Of a DNA stretch of 64,000 bases, positions 23,101-34,139 are shown one piece after another (position 1 is the first letter of the stretch; each line of letters begins with the position of its first letter). The DNA is from Platycnemis pennipes. Its lineage: Eukaryota > Arthropoda > Insecta > Odonata > Platycnemididae. Below the pieces are notes generated by a model that ran no database searches, had not been told where the DNA came from, and worked only from the letters and a program-made list of their open reading frames with translations. Position numbers and translations under genes: made by a program. The stretch is from positions 126,909,544-126,973,543 of the forward strand of contig OW121852.1 of the NCBI GenBank assembly GCA_933228895.1. The letters run 5' to 3'.

Positions 23101-26100
23101 GAAAAGACCCCGCGAAGAAAAAAAATAGCTCTTAAGTACATTAAAATTGCATGCAGGGAGTAAAAGAGCTAGAAATGTGTGTTCTACATCTACCTCTACA
23201 CGATACCCTGCTAACCACCGCGAGGGTGTGTGGCAGGTGGTGAATATAACCATGCATGCACTACCGAAATGCAAACAAGCAACTAGAGAAGAAATGGACG
23301 ATGGAAGTGTTAGAGATGAATGGACGACTGCAGTAAACGATAATGTGGTTGACAAAAATGACGATGAAAGAAGCTACAATAGAATCTTTTTTCACTAATT
23401 TGGAATGCAAGAATTTGACTGGCCGCTATGCGGAATGTTTTCTTATGATTTACTCTGTCTCGCTTGCCCTCTCTGTGGCATGAAGGTAATTAATAATTGG
23501 TATCAGTGACCTTTTCATTCCGGTGGGGATAAGGAAGATAATTCACGCATACCAGTGAAAACAAGATTGCTACTACACTATGTTCTCGGCCTCCCAACAC
23601 TCACCTCCTTCGGAGCACGGGACGCAGGAACGTCAGCAAGTCTGCGAAGACGTACTCCTTCTTGGGCCGGCCCGTGTCAGCCACTCCCGCCCGGCGACTC
23701 CGGTGGAACTCCTTCCGGTAGCTGTCGCGAATGTTGGCCCACTTCCGTTTCAGCTCCCCGCCTGGGATGGAGGCAATTGAGTCAAAATTGCGAGAAGGGT
23801 ACTCGAAATTCGTCCGAATGGTCAACGCTATGACAAAAGTTTTAGAACACATCGCTGAAAGCGCAGCGTAGTACCAGCGCAGGTTATACCACAAATAAAA
23901 ACATGAGCAACTACTCGAGGACCTCTGAAAATACTCTAGTACTCTGCAAATACGTGTTTACTGGCAAGCCATAACACAACAGAACTTAAGCCCGGTCCAC
24001 ACGGTGCGTTTTTCCGGGATGGATTTATTGCGTGGAGTGCTGATGGGTGCCGTGCGTGCTCGCTTGCTGGAAACGCTGACTGCTGTCCGGCTGCCCTGAC
24101 CAAACTAGCTTGCTTGATTTCGATGTTTAAGTCCGGTGCTACTTTCCTTGCGTGTTTTGCTGATGGCTATTGTTGCCGACCAATCATCGTTCAGCTTTTC
24201 GTCACGTGATCAAAATAAAGGTTCTGCCTGGTTCTGCTTTTAATAGTATTGCATGGTGGTTATTTTGTTCAAAAATGAGTTCAAATCTATAAGGCGCGTT
24301 TACACGTAGCAGTTGACTGCTATGACAGTCAACTGCTAACAACTATTACGCCCCACTTGCATGTGTAAATTGCAACTGCGATTCGAGTTCAGGTCGATAC
24401 TGGACTCATGTGGAACACTATCGATCCGCGTTCGAGCTATTAGCAAAGTTGAAGCCCGTCTACTTTCCAGCGGAAATGTATCCAACACAATCGCAACAAT
24501 CGCCAACGGAAAGCAATGCACGACGGAATTTGGATATATCAACAAGGATATCCCTTCCCAAAAGGGGAGATTCTACTCTTTAAGGAATGGGAACAAAAGA
24601 TAACTGTCAATGGACTTTATTTCTTGATGAATTCAATGAAAATTTAAGCGAAATTCACTATTAAAATAAAACGCTTTTTATTTGTTGTGGCAACGCCTTA
24701 ATAGTGGCTCTAAGCTGCATATAAGTTAACGCAGACGCATCATAGCAGTAGCGATATAGTTATATCGCGCATCTCGCAACTGTCATAGCAGTCAACTGCT
24801 ACGGGTAAACGTTACTATAGTCTAGGGATCAAGTTGCGGTGCTTATCGAAGCATATGGAGAATAAACTTGTTTATATGCAGCTCGTAATCGGCACTATCA
24901 CAATAAACATCTTCGTTCTCAGGCTCTATGAAGAGTGAGCAAGGAGGATAGCTCCTGCTACGTGTAAACCGACAACCATCAGCGAAGCCAGCTTAGCGGC
25001 CACCTTCATCGCCCGCTCCGTAGCACGCACGAAATCCAGCTAGCTACCACTCAAGGAAAAACGCACCGTGTGAACTGGGCAGTACAATGGATGGACTACA
25101 CAAGTGTAATGATTAATACTGGAGCGACTGAATGCGTACTGCTGTTTTGATTTGACCGCTTGAGTACGCTCGAATATTTATCACTACCTCAGAGCAGAGT
25201 ATTCGCAGTCCTTAAAAAAATAAACACAGGTGAATACCAATACTTTATGGAGGTACTCGGGGAGTCGCCTGACAATATATCCACCCAGGTTCTCGCGTTC
25301 AGATGTATTCAACGAGGTGTACACGAGTACTTGCCGGAACGCTCAAGAGGTCATACATTCGGGTACTAATCGAGGTTTCCTCGTACGCATTCAGGCATTC
25401 ATGCATTCGTTAGTGCTTGAAATATTAGGTATAATTTATACACAATCGATTAAACAAAGCAGAACGACCTGACCTATTAATCTTTGTGAAAAGTAAGACA
25501 CCAAAAATCATTGACAAGGAAATAGCACAAAGAATGACTGCCCTAAGACAATTTCAATGATCGAACTTTGAGACAATTTATTTTCATGGGGAAAAAAGAG
25601 CTCCAAGTATAAGGCAATTCTTAAATTTTCATCAGCAACCGGTGTTTATTTCAAAATTCCAGTGAAAGAAAACAAATACTAAATACACAGGATTGTGAAG
25701 CTTGGAAATGAACTCGGTGTCCCATCTTTAAAATTCCACAACCCATGCGTGCGAGCTGTTTCCAATGGAAACGATTTTACAAACAAATAAAGCAAAAACC
25801 GCCGGCACGCCTGGTCCTTCAACATATACCTCAAATTTAAATCTGTAACGTTAATTACTTACGGGTGGATAATTTACCATCACTTATAATAAAACAGGCT
25901 ATTTAACTTAAATGACTGGTAAATAAATAGGCTATTAAAAGTAACGATGTTAATTTTCAAAAAGTAAACATTTTTCACGGTGTTTACATGAATTATAAAT
26001 GTATTTCAGTCGCATTTTGAAAAAAGCATTTCCTCACACTTTTTAAATTAATTTCATCAAGCGCTCTTGATATACTACATGTTCTCATACACTCGACAAG

Positions 26101-29100
26101 CAATTTTAAAGGTGTCCAACTGTATTTCACTCATTCGTTCGTCAAACTGCATTTTTTGCACTTAACGTAATGCATCTAAGTGATTTTGATTGCACATTTG
26201 TATCCATTAACGGCCATAGATAAAGTATATTTTTAAATAAACTTAAAAATAGCCACAGAATCCTGTAACGTTTCCATTCACAACGCGTATATGTGCCTAA
26301 ATAATTTATCAAGATAATCAATAGGGAAACAGAGCCAAAAGAGGAAATACCTAACCACAAATATTCAGGACTACGGAAAGGAAAACTTTATTATTTACGT
26401 CTATATACCCCTGGTGAAAAGAATTGAAATGCACCCAAACGGCATTGCTTGAATTTCGTTAATCTTCCGATAGAAGTCATATTCGTACAAAATGCTTCAC
26501 TTAATTGAAACTCACTTTTAAGACAACACAAGCAAAATAATTTTTGTCTAACTATGAATCTGTCTAACTTGATCTAACTAATGAAAGTCTAACTTGATCT
26601 CCAGAGTCAATATCTTCGTTTTGAACACATTCCTACAGGGACTGTTCAGTAATGTTCACCCTATTGCGTACTACTCTGCACGCTTTCAGCTGTGTACTTC
26701 TCAGGATTCTCAAATGCTTAACTAATTGAGAGTGTTGGACAATTGAAGTCTCATGGCGGCATGCAGATGAAACTTCACAAAAGCATTCAGTGTTAAGGAG
26801 GAACCATCATTTTAAGCATGCCCAATAACTTACCCTGATTTTATCATATAGTTTATTTCATGTTTTTCCTATCGAATTGCGTAAAAATATTGCTGTGCCA
26901 TCGACCATTTGACGAAGATATATGGATTTTTAAATGATGGGTTTTCACATTGAAATGCATTGTCATTATGGGAGTATAATGACCTTCCTTCACAGTGTGG
27001 AAAGCATCCATGAATTATCTTTCAATTATCACTCTTGAAATATGTGTTGCCAACTGAGGTGAAAAAGTTGCTTTACCAAGTTTTAGCCGAAGCTATTATG
27101 AGATACGGATTAACAATGTGGGGTACAACGTGCCGAAGTTTTTTGTATGAAGTAATTAAAATTCAAGATAAAATAGTAACCTCTCCGGATGTAACTGAGT
27201 CCAAAGTGTCAAACATATATATTAAACTAGATTTGTTACCAATGACCGAGCTTTTTCAGTACGTCATAATATTTGAAAATATCTTTCAAAATAAGTTTAA
27301 AACTCAAAGACGTGTTGATCATGATATTGGACTCCAATACATAGAAAAACATTCTGTCTTAAATATTTAAACAACCGTTGTAAAAGAACATTAATGTATA
27401 TTGTACAAAAGATTTTTAATAAATTACCACAGCCAATACTAGAAACTGAAAAAATGTCCTCATTAAAGAAATAAGTGAAAAAATGGTTGTTGTACAACCA
27501 AAAATGAATTTGAGGCAATATGGTATGCTTATATTGTATTGATTACAATGTAGTGAATTTGATTTTTTTTAATGAATGAGGCAATATGGTATTAATTACA
27601 ATGTTGTGAATTTGATTTAAAAAATGAACCAATAGCCTTAAAATATTTATGACTTGATATAAATGTTATAAAAATTTTTCTTGTGTAAAATTATGTGTTT
27701 TCAATGTTTTATGTACAACAATTTAAATACATTTAAGTTTTTAAATCTGTTTTCTTTTATATTTTATTAAAGAGACGTTTCCCGAAAGTTAAAAGTTTTA
27801 GCTATATCTTCATCAGTTTTCAAGTCTTTTCTGCTTTGATGTTTGATTAAAAATTTATTTGTTAAAAATCGGCGGAAAAAAATAGCACCTGCTGACTAGC
27901 CATAGGCTTAGCAGGACCTTATCTGTAAATGTTTTAAGTGTAAAATCCATTTATTTCTCTTTTGTCAACTTAAACTGCATTCAACTGTATTTTACAATGT
28001 AAAGAATTAAATTAAATTAAAGAAGAAATAAAAAAATAACAAATTTTATATCAATTTTGGCCCGAACAATGTCGTCATTAAACTACATGTACAAGATATT
28101 AATGTATTTTTATGATATAAATGATAAAATATTAATTTATTTTTTATTTTAGGTCATCGAAGTTTAATATTAGTTATTTGTTTAAAAAGCATACTTCCTC
28201 TTTTCTTCCGAGCAAGGTACCGGAATTCTGCGGTGAATATGGCAACGTTGCGAAATACTGAGAGGTAAAATATGAAATAAGGTATAGAAATTAAGTAGAC
28301 GTCTTGTATTTGAATCTTCCGAATACCTATATAAATTCAATTCCAGTTTTTTAAGAATTTGGATCTGTTAAGAAATGGAATCAATAATATTCCACCAAAA
28401 ATGAGATGATGGCGAAAAGATTCATGATAATTCTGATTTATGAATGAAGTTGATAAAGTAATTGATCCCATGAACGAGTAACAGAAATGAAAAATAATGG
28501 GTGATGAAAATTGAAATGATGAGTGCAATATCTATTGCGTGAATAAACGCTTCTGAATACTTGAAAATACCAAGGCTGAACAAGATAGATTCAAGCCTGA
28601 AGCCTGCAAGATAGGTGCCACAGGGCATAGGGTACCACTTAAATGTTTATGCTATCTCGGCCTTGCAATGTGCTTCTATTACACATTTACAATGCAACTT
28701 CTTGCAAAATAGGCATTTAAGATACATTTCTAAGCAGCTAGGTTCGTTAAAATGTGTTACGATAGGGTGAGTAGCGTTTCAGAATTAATACGAGAATTAG
28801 GGTGGGAATAATTATCAGAGCGTAGGTTAAAGTACAGATTAAATGTATTATAGAAATTTAAATCGGTTAGCTTTACTGAAGATGTTAAGCACATATCAAA
28901 AACACCAGCGTATTATGCTGGATTCGACCAGATAAATAAGATTAGAGAGATAGATTGTCGTAATGATAGATTCAAAATGGCATTTTTTTCCCGTACTATA
29001 AGAGAACAGAATAGGCAGCATAGCAAAGTACTGGGGAAATATTTTACGGTAGGGGAAATATTTTAGAGTAGTCTGTAGTGCATGTTGCATGTATTAATCC

Positions 29101-29744
29101 CTTAAATACTATAGATACTAACAATCTAGTTGCATTAGACCCCATAGTTGCTTGTTTGCATGTCGGTAGTGCATGCTTGGTGATCCTTACCCCCTGCCAC
29201 ACACCCCGGCGGCGGCTTGATGGATATCGTGAAGATGTAGATGTTTAAATATTTTAAGCCTGAAAATTATTATTTCTTTTCTTGAATAAATCTTGAAATC
29301 AAATAATGATGAAATAGCAATGGAGGTTAGAGTCAATACAATATTAGTTTTCATTAGGTACATAAAGCGTTTGTTTAACATAATTTTTTATGGTGTAACA
29401 CCCTTTGGATCGTTTTAATGTATATTTTAAAACACAAAAGATATCACTGAGTCTAAATTGACTAATTGTTGCAAATCATATTCATCATAAGAATGCAGTA
29501 CTTCGAAGCAGGTCCCTCCTCCAAAAATAGAGAGAAGGATGGCTGGGAGAAGGGAGGGGAAAAGAGTGGCTCACTCACACTTGGCGAATCGGTCAGTCCT
29601 CTGGTCCCAGTCCGGCAGCACGGTGCGGCCCACCTCCTCCCACGTCTTGTCCCGCACCTCCTTGTTCATGTAATCCGAGTCGGAGTAGTGCCAGAGGCAC
29701 GGGTGGTCCTTCACCGCCGTGATCAAAGCCTTGGTGTCGATCAT
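19439..29744 (-). CDS. MADF-BESS domain protein (probable transcriptional regulator), three coding exons
   Basis: Spliced gene reconstructed by eye; the coding parts are 29744-29579, 23761-23605 and 20165-19439, joining to 349 residues plus a stop. Residues ~6-107 form a MADF (Myb/SANT-like) DNA-binding domain with the expected tryptophans W18, W35 and W63 in the contexts HPCLWHYSDSDY, KTWEEVG and ELKRKWANIRDSYRKE. Residues ~242-280 match a BESS motif (DPDLAFLCSFLPDMRSM followed by KMDFKIGMMNLMKDI), which mediates protein-protein contacts and homo-association in this family. Between them lies a low-complexity Pro/Gln/His linker. Known relatives such as Drosophila Adf1 and Dip3 are nuclear and bind DNA. 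Intron 1 (5817 bp) is phase 1 and intron 2 (3439 bp) is phase 2; both are GT-AG and the reading frame is kept exactly across each. Introns are filled with transposon debris. The gene looks intact. The target genes are not inferable. Confidence 0.87.
20180..20870 (+). pseudogene. RTE-like reverse transcriptase fragments, threefold repeated (in MADF-BESS intron 2)
   Basis: The signature of the RT motif G(V/I)RQGCI occurs twice in frame: GRGIRQGCIFSSTL near 20385-20430 and SIGVRQGCIILPTL near 20785-20828. A third, more decayed copy lies near 20240-20290. Each repeat also carries the upstream text ccgtgtacaaaata or cagtctacaaaata and the downstream text ttgcttatttggaag. Stop codons and frameshifts break every copy. 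A small TIR element (20505-20685) separates the second copy from the third. Best read as dead retrotransposon segments. Confidence 0.6.
20505..20690. mobile_element. Short TIR element (MITE-like)
   Basis: Inverted ends CTCGGGTTTTCACACCGC (left) and gcggtgaaaacccgag (right) bracket about 180 bp. Three tandem copies of a 16-bp unit containing gtggaattgacgtgg lie immediately to the left (20457-20500). No coding capacity. Confidence 0.55.
20881..21287. repeat. Fold-back segment with nested inverted repeats
   Basis: The outer ends ctcatgatgaggaatgaaaa (20881 onward) and ttttcattcctcatcatgag (ending 21286) are inverted repeats of about 22 bp. Inside, a second pair around gaccatgg (about 20927-20945 and 21003-21020) forms a smaller hairpin. 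Family unknown. Confidence 0.5.
21853..22797 (-). mobile_element. piggyBac-like nonautonomous element, copy 2 (945 bp)
   Basis: Flanked by TTAA on both sides (21849-21852 and 22798-22801). The right end reads cggtggaacctcc; the left end is degraded (ggaggctgtgccactg). Internal sequence is shared with the copies at 10726-11674 and 46619-47563, for example gaaaaaagacgttgaaaatc. TTAA duplication is diagnostic of piggyBac-type transposition. No transposase is encoded. It sits in intron 2 of the MADF-BESS gene. Confidence 0.8.
23185..23280 (-). mobile_element. Non-LTR family T, 3' tail only (intron 2 of MADF-BESS gene)
   Basis: The plus strand reads ctacatctacctctacacg, then accaccgcgagggtgtgtgg, then caggtggtgaa: the reverse complement of the CCTGCCACACACC...GTAGATG tail. 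Confidence 0.7.
23605..23761 (-). CDS. MADF-BESS gene, coding exon 2 (MADF C-terminal half)
   Basis: The acceptor reads ttgcctccatcccag followed by GCGGGGAGCTG; the donor is GTGAGTG starting at 23604. The exon completes Cys56 with the single T carried over from exon 1 and encodes GELKRKWANIRDSYRKEFHR onward to FADLLTFLRPVLRR, which is the second half of a MADF domain. It ends after two bases of the next codon. Joining exon 1 to exon 2 restores the family's normal spacing between the second and third tryptophan helices, which independently supports the splice. Confidence 0.88.
23990..25080. mobile_element. TIR element with a second TIR element nested inside (intron 1 of MADF-BESS gene)
   Basis: Outer ends GCCCGGTCCACACGGTGCG (23990) and cgcaccgtgtgaactgggc (to 25080) are inverted repeats matching at 24 of 26 positions when extended. 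Inside, gcgtttacacgtagcagttg (24297) pairs with caactgctacgggtaaacgt (to about 24812), and a third matching end ctgctacgtgtaaacc occurs near 24955-24970. The inner left end is itself palindromic (24308-24337). No transposase is visible. Confidence 0.65.
25085..27020. other. Intronic interval without recognisable features
   Basis: AT-rich sequence in MADF-BESS intron 1. The short open frames at 25160-25472 and 26360-26142 have no family resemblance. Confidence 0.5.
27030..27640 (+). pseudogene. Non-LTR reverse transcriptase C-terminal fragment with repeated tail
   Basis: The frame 27035-27370 reads EAIMRYGLTMWGTT, KIQDKIVTS and LDLLPMTELFQYVIIFEN, typical of the region after the RT domain in CR1/Jockey-type elements. 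A shifted frame adds NKLPQPILETEKMSSLKK and KKWLLYNQK. The end is followed by two imperfect copies of an approximately 75-bp unit (gaggcaatatggtat, 27511-27630). 5'-truncated and broken; lies in intron 1. Confidence 0.65.
27641..28735. other. AT-rich intronic interval
   Basis: No recognisable repeat family or coding frame. Confidence 0.5.
28740..29250 (+). mobile_element. Non-LTR family T, RT C-terminus and 3' tail (divergent subfamily)
   Basis: The translation shows SVSELIRELGWE, RRLKYRLNVL, VKHISKTPAYYAGFDQINKI, REIDCRNDRFKMAFFSRTIR with internal stops. The 3' end reads ccccctgccacacacc, gcggcttga, atatcgtgaagatgtagatg. It lies about 330 bp downstream of exon 1 of the MADF-BESS gene, within intron 1. 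Confidence 0.75.
29579..29744 (-). CDS. MADF-BESS gene, coding exon 1 (MADF N-terminal half)
   Basis: Encodes residues 1-55 plus one base of codon 56, beginning MIDTKALITAVKDHPCLWHY. The start ATG at 29744-29742 is chosen because the MADF domain begins a few residues later, which is usual in the family. The donor after the exon reads GTGAGTGAG on the minus strand (29578 downward). Just upstream the minus strand reads ttggtgtgttcacag, so an acceptor near 29773 is possible and the 5' UTR may begin on a further exon. The exon is much more GC-rich than the flanking intron. Confidence 0.88.
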
Positions 29745-29808
29745 GGCTGCCTCCCCGGCGAGAAACTACGACTCTGTGAACACACCAACACTCTTGAAAA
29801 GACCACGT

Positions 29809-29934
29809 GGGGTGTGCTTGAATCGTACGAGATTAATTCCGGTACGGAATAATCCCGAACGTAGTGTTAAAACATACGAGTGAGTCCTTAGTTACGTACA
29901 GGAATCAATCTCGAACGATTCAAGCAAACCCCCC
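29809..29934. mobile_element. 126-bp palindromic MITE, copy B (5' side of MADF-BESS gene)
   Basis: It begins GGGGTGTGCTTGAATCG and ends cgattcaagcaaacccc. The core is the reverse complement of the 19077-19202 copy, including gagtccttagttacgtac. It lies 65 bp upstream of the MADF-BESS start codon, so it may fall in the 5' UTR, a 5' intron or the promoter. No coding capacity. Confidence 0.8.
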
Positions 29935-30064
29935 AGCTCGCGCACGGATTCATCTACTCCTCCAATCGCCTCCGTCGTCACTCGTGTTCAGGTTCTGCTC
30001 GGGATTTGTTTCGAAAAAAAGGCATGCACTCCAGTCGGAAAAGGCAAGACCATTAACCCAAGGT

Positions 30065-30655
30065 TGGCGTAATTAATCGGCCTAAATAATGAACTTCAAC
30101 GCGTGCGGCGAATATCGGCAACATGTGTAAAGGAACGGTACGATGACTATATTAGCGTAAGCAGTCTATTAAATGAACTAAATTGGGAATATTTGTCAGA
30201 TTGTAGGTTGAAATTTAGATTTAATCTCTTTAATAAATTTCATGTCAATATTTCCAGTGATGATGTTAAAAATATTTTTCGAACCCCAACTTACTATGGT
30301 AGACTGGACCATAATCACAAAATTAGAGATATTGATTGCGGAACTGACAGATTCAAAGTTTCCTTCCTTCCTCGCACAATTAGGGATATAAATACATAGC
30401 AAAAATGCGAATAGATCATTGGATAGCATAGGTAGTTGTATGTTGGTATAAGGACCTTATGCTAACCCAACTAACAGCATGTTTTTGCATGCTTTCTTAG
30501 TTATTTTTATCTTTTTTTAAATGATGAAGTTCTGACTAGTAAATCATTACTAATCCTTTTGATACATGATATTTAATGCATATATGATGTGATTTCACCC
30601 CCTGCCACACACCTTTACGGTGTTTTGCTGGGTATTATATAGATGTAGATGATTT
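30065..30655 (+). mobile_element. Non-LTR family T, 5'-truncated copy
   Basis: The frame 30103-30399 covers the RT C-terminal region: RRISATCVKERYDDYISVSS, LLNELNWEYLSDCRLKFRF, FRTPTYYGRLDHNHKIRDID, FKVSFLPRTIRDINT and a stop. It is followed by about 250 bp of 3' UTR ending caccccctgccacacacctt...tagatgtagatga. The reading frame survives from truncation point to stop, so this copy is among the less decayed ones. Confidence 0.82.
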
Positions 30656-30659
30656 GTAG

Positions 30660-32560
30660 GGTAGAGCTCACCAAGTTGAAAGCGAGCGAAATAAACGCTC
30701 AAGGAGTGCAGTTCCTCTCCTTGTTCTGCACCTCTTAGTTTGAATAGAAAAACCTGGCACCAGAAAATTGCACACACTTTCTATCTTCATTGAATCCAAC
30801 GTCTCAATGAGCTCTCTCCCTGATTTAAATCTGGGATCTTTGGTCAATATCCCGATGTTACAACCACTGGGCTATGGATCGCACCTTTTTACTTACAAGA
30901 TTATTATTATTCACAAAACCAAGAAAATACTGGAAACACGGACTTAGATTATTTTTTCAGGCAACAGAAGTGTACCCCACATAAACATGTCAGTAATAAT
31001 TGAGCACAATAAATAAAACCTCTGCAACACGCACTGTAATTCAGTTCCATACAGACTGATTTTTTCATTTTGGGCTGGTAGAGGAAAGTAATCTTCATCA
31101 TGTACGGTGCTGTAGATCATGAATAAATACGAACAATATACGCGATATCCAATGAGTTACCAAATATTAAGACATAGCACTCGGAGGTAGATTAATTTAA
31201 TACCTTGTAGAAACCACCAGGAAGCTCTAAAGCATGATTATTTTCAGTAATTGAAGACTAAAATCACCAGGTGTGTCATTTAACCCCTTCGGTAAACCGT
31301 TTGGTTTGCATTGGAGTGAAGATTCAAACAATTATATAAGTATACAGTAATTAGTAGACAATTTGATTATAAGTAAACATTATAAGGAAAATCCATAGCA
31401 ACAATATAAAATTTTCTGAAGAGAGGAAAAGGATATCAAAGTTTGCAAGGCAATCTAATTGCGGCATAAACCAACAATGAATTAAAATCCATTCATTCAT
31501 TCATCATGAGAATAGAAAAACCGTCAACCAATTCCATGATTTTGGAATCATGGATCAATGTTATTTCATTTAAAATATACATTCAAATTCACGCAGTGAT
31601 AACGGTTTCCTTAAACAACGCCACCACAAAAAGCAAGGCAAGGGGCAGGCAATGCTTTTGTGCGTATGATCCATAAACCTAAACTGGCGGACGCAATGGA
31701 AGTTTCCTTTCATTAGGATAACAGTGGAAGCGAGGTCAAAGGATATAAACAAGGAGAAAGGTTATCCTTTCAACGTCTACTCTTCAATGAGACGGCTGCA
31801 AAAGAAAAGGCGTTTGATCAAAGTGACGCAAGAAATTCATAATCTGGTGTCAACTTAAGAACAGGGTGATGTGCGCGGGAAAATACGTAAATTCGAATTT
31901 CCCATTCACAAATACCTAGAGTCAAAACGAGTCCTGGAAACCATAGACCATGGAAACATGAGCTTCGCAACCATGGAAATAGTCTCAAAAAGGACTTAGA
32001 TCAACAAGGTATTACTCCAGGGTGGGAGGGAAGTTATATTCTTGGTTGAAATTGAAGACGAGAGATTTAGATGGGACGTTTAGACGACGAGAGATTTAGA
32101 TGGGACCATTAGAGGTGAGATGAAAGGAGAGGAATATATTTTTGACGAAACTTAAATGGAATAATTTTAAGTTCTGAGACCGATATTCTTAGAAGAGTAG
32201 TCTATCTTCCTTTTCTCAGAAGAGCAGCACAAATAAGGCAGAATTGTAATTATATACATACAGTATAAGAGGTCGAGATGAATACAAAAGAGGTCAGACT
32301 ATAATACAAAATTTGGGAGAATGATATAAATACAGAAAAATATCGCCAGTGGGCATGCATTTCCTTGAAAAAGTAACCAGCAGAGGTCAGGGAACTTTGG
32401 GCTAATGTGTACCGGACACGACGAGGCAAAATTATTACGGGCTTCAGTTTGTGCAGTTGCTCGGCAAAATCTTTTTCTTATCACTAGAGCTAAATGGATA
32501 CCTAATCTTCATTCATCTAGTCTCTCGGTGGATTTTAGAATTACTAACGCATACATGCTT
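30660..32560. other. Interval with one tRNA-like remnant, otherwise unassigned
   Basis: The minus strand near 30890-30815 reads atagcccagtggttgtaaca and ends gatcccagatttaaatc, resembling a degraded tRNA-derived SINE head. The rest is AT-rich without recognisable features. Confidence 0.4.
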
Positions 32561-32564
32561 GATG

Positions 32565-33320
32565 AATGCGAATTAAATATTTCGATAAATGCCTGACTAA
32601 GCAATAATGGAGACGTTTACTCGGAACCGAAATCGCAATTTTGTACACGAAATCGTTAGATGGAAAAGAAAAATGAATTTTAGTGAAAAAATTAATCTTC
32701 TAACCACAACCATTCACTCATAAATCAAAAATTAAAATAAGCAAAAGGTGACGCCCACCGAAAAAGCTACTTTGATAACATTGACGTCAATTTCCGACTG
32801 ATTTAAGGGGAAGGAAAGGGAGTGGAGGAAGGTTCTCGGAAGTTCTGCTCGCACAGATGCTGTCGCAACTGCTCCGATAGGCAGAATCAGCTGTCCCCCC
32901 CCCCCCCCCCCCCCCAGTTGCGATAAGGCAAAGTAGCTTCGCGGGCTCAGTTGTGATTGGACGAAGTCGATATACGTCAGGGGTTGAACCACGCCCACTT
33001 TTCATAAAAAGGGTTAAAAACATCAGTTTTTCGCCGCTTATAATTCGAGAAATAATTGACGGATCAAAAAACGGAAAAAACGCATCTTTTTATCAGATTC
33101 GTCAATAAAAAATATGGTAAACGACTCTTTTATTCCGTTACTATGCATATACTAATCATTCCTTTGCAAGGATCGCGTGAATACATATCTAGCATGTCTA
33201 CAAGAAATTGTAGCATTGTACCACTTAGTTGCATGTAACTGGTATTTGTACGGTGACCTTTCACCTCCTGCCACACAAAAACGCGGTACTTCGCAGGTTA
33301 TTACATAGATGAAGACACCT
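32565..33320 (+). mobile_element. Non-LTR family T 3' fragment, interrupted by MITE copy 3
   Basis: 32565-32606 (ttcgataaatgcctgactaa) and 33131-33320 (attccgttactatgcatata ... acctcctgccacacaaa) are one retrotransposon tail split by the MITE at 32607-33130. The uninterrupted relative is at 35595-35870. Confidence 0.82.
32607..33130 (+). mobile_element. ATGGGGGCGTTTAC-ended MITE, copy 3 (nested)
   Basis: Left end atggagacgtttac, right end gtaaacgactctttt, both somewhat decayed. The interior matches the other copies but contains a 26-bp C run at about 32887-32913. Inserted into a family-T tail. Confidence 0.85.
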
Positions 33321-33339
33321 GGGTTTTTGGAAGTGGTAA

Positions 33340-33595
33340 AAGAGTGGAGAGAAACCGGCGCCAACATTAGCCAACTCTTAGCGACAGGCGCCAGGGGAAC
33401 CACGGCTCATTCGACGGACGGAGTACTGAACTTGAAGTACTGAACTTGAAGTGCTGATTAGAGTACTGATTACTGAGAGAGTACTGATCTCTAACAATGA
33501 TCTGGAACAAACTCGAACCCGTACCCCTGGGATAAGAGGTCAGCATCCCCCTCCCCCCCCCCCCCCCCCCCACCCAATCCCCTGACAACGGTCCT
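33340..33595 (-). mobile_element. SINE-A, copy with degenerate tRNA-like head
   Basis: The plus strand shows tggagagaaaccggcgccaa, ccaggggaaccacggctcat and, at the head, actcgaacccgtacccctgg. A long C run interrupts the head (about 33541-33571), and short direct repeats of gtactgaacttgaa occur in the body (33424-33450). Confidence 0.7.
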
Positions 33596-34040
33596 CAAGT
33601 CAATTACATTGTCCACTGCAGAACGAGGGAGTGTCATCGAGAAAGACTATGCGTGACGAAATAGGCGAGAATAGATACATGACGAAGAAAAACAAGTAGG
33701 TAATGGGTGAAGGTGAAATATAGTTGAGGCTTGGTAGAAACATCCATTACATTTTGCATAAAAATAATTAAATAGGTCGGTTATTTACCGGAAACTACTC
33801 CTTTAAAAAACACATCGATCCGATTATATGAAAATTTTCTTTAGAAGAGAGAATGATACGGGTGAAAAAGATCTGGTGTGGAACCACGGATCTATCTTTC
33901 GCGTTATCGCAATCTTTACCCCTAGAGATACGCAGAGTTAACAGTAACCGTCTATAAAATTCCCTCCATTGATTGTAATAAGCGAATTGAAGTGCTGTGC
34001 GAAAAATGAATAATGGAGATCACGTTCTCTCTGACAAAAG
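33596..34040. other. Interval without recognisable feature
   Basis: No motif, repeat or coding frame recognised. Confidence 0.4.
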
Positions 34041-34044
34041 TTAA

Positions 34045-34100
34045 ATAAGGTTCGATCTTCACCCCCTGCCACACACCCTCGCGGTGGCTGTAGATGTACA
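34045..34100 (+). mobile_element. Non-LTR family T, short tail
   Basis: cttcaccccctgccacacac followed by cctcgcggtggctgtagatg: only the last 50 bp of the family. Confidence 0.7.
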
Positions 34101-34139
34101 GAGAAGATTTCCTATATTCTTATAGACAATACCCTGCAT

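Noticed and set aside
32887..33571. Biological meaning for the long C runs
   Set aside because: Homopolymers inside a MITE and a SINE copy are better explained by slippage or sequencing/assembly error.
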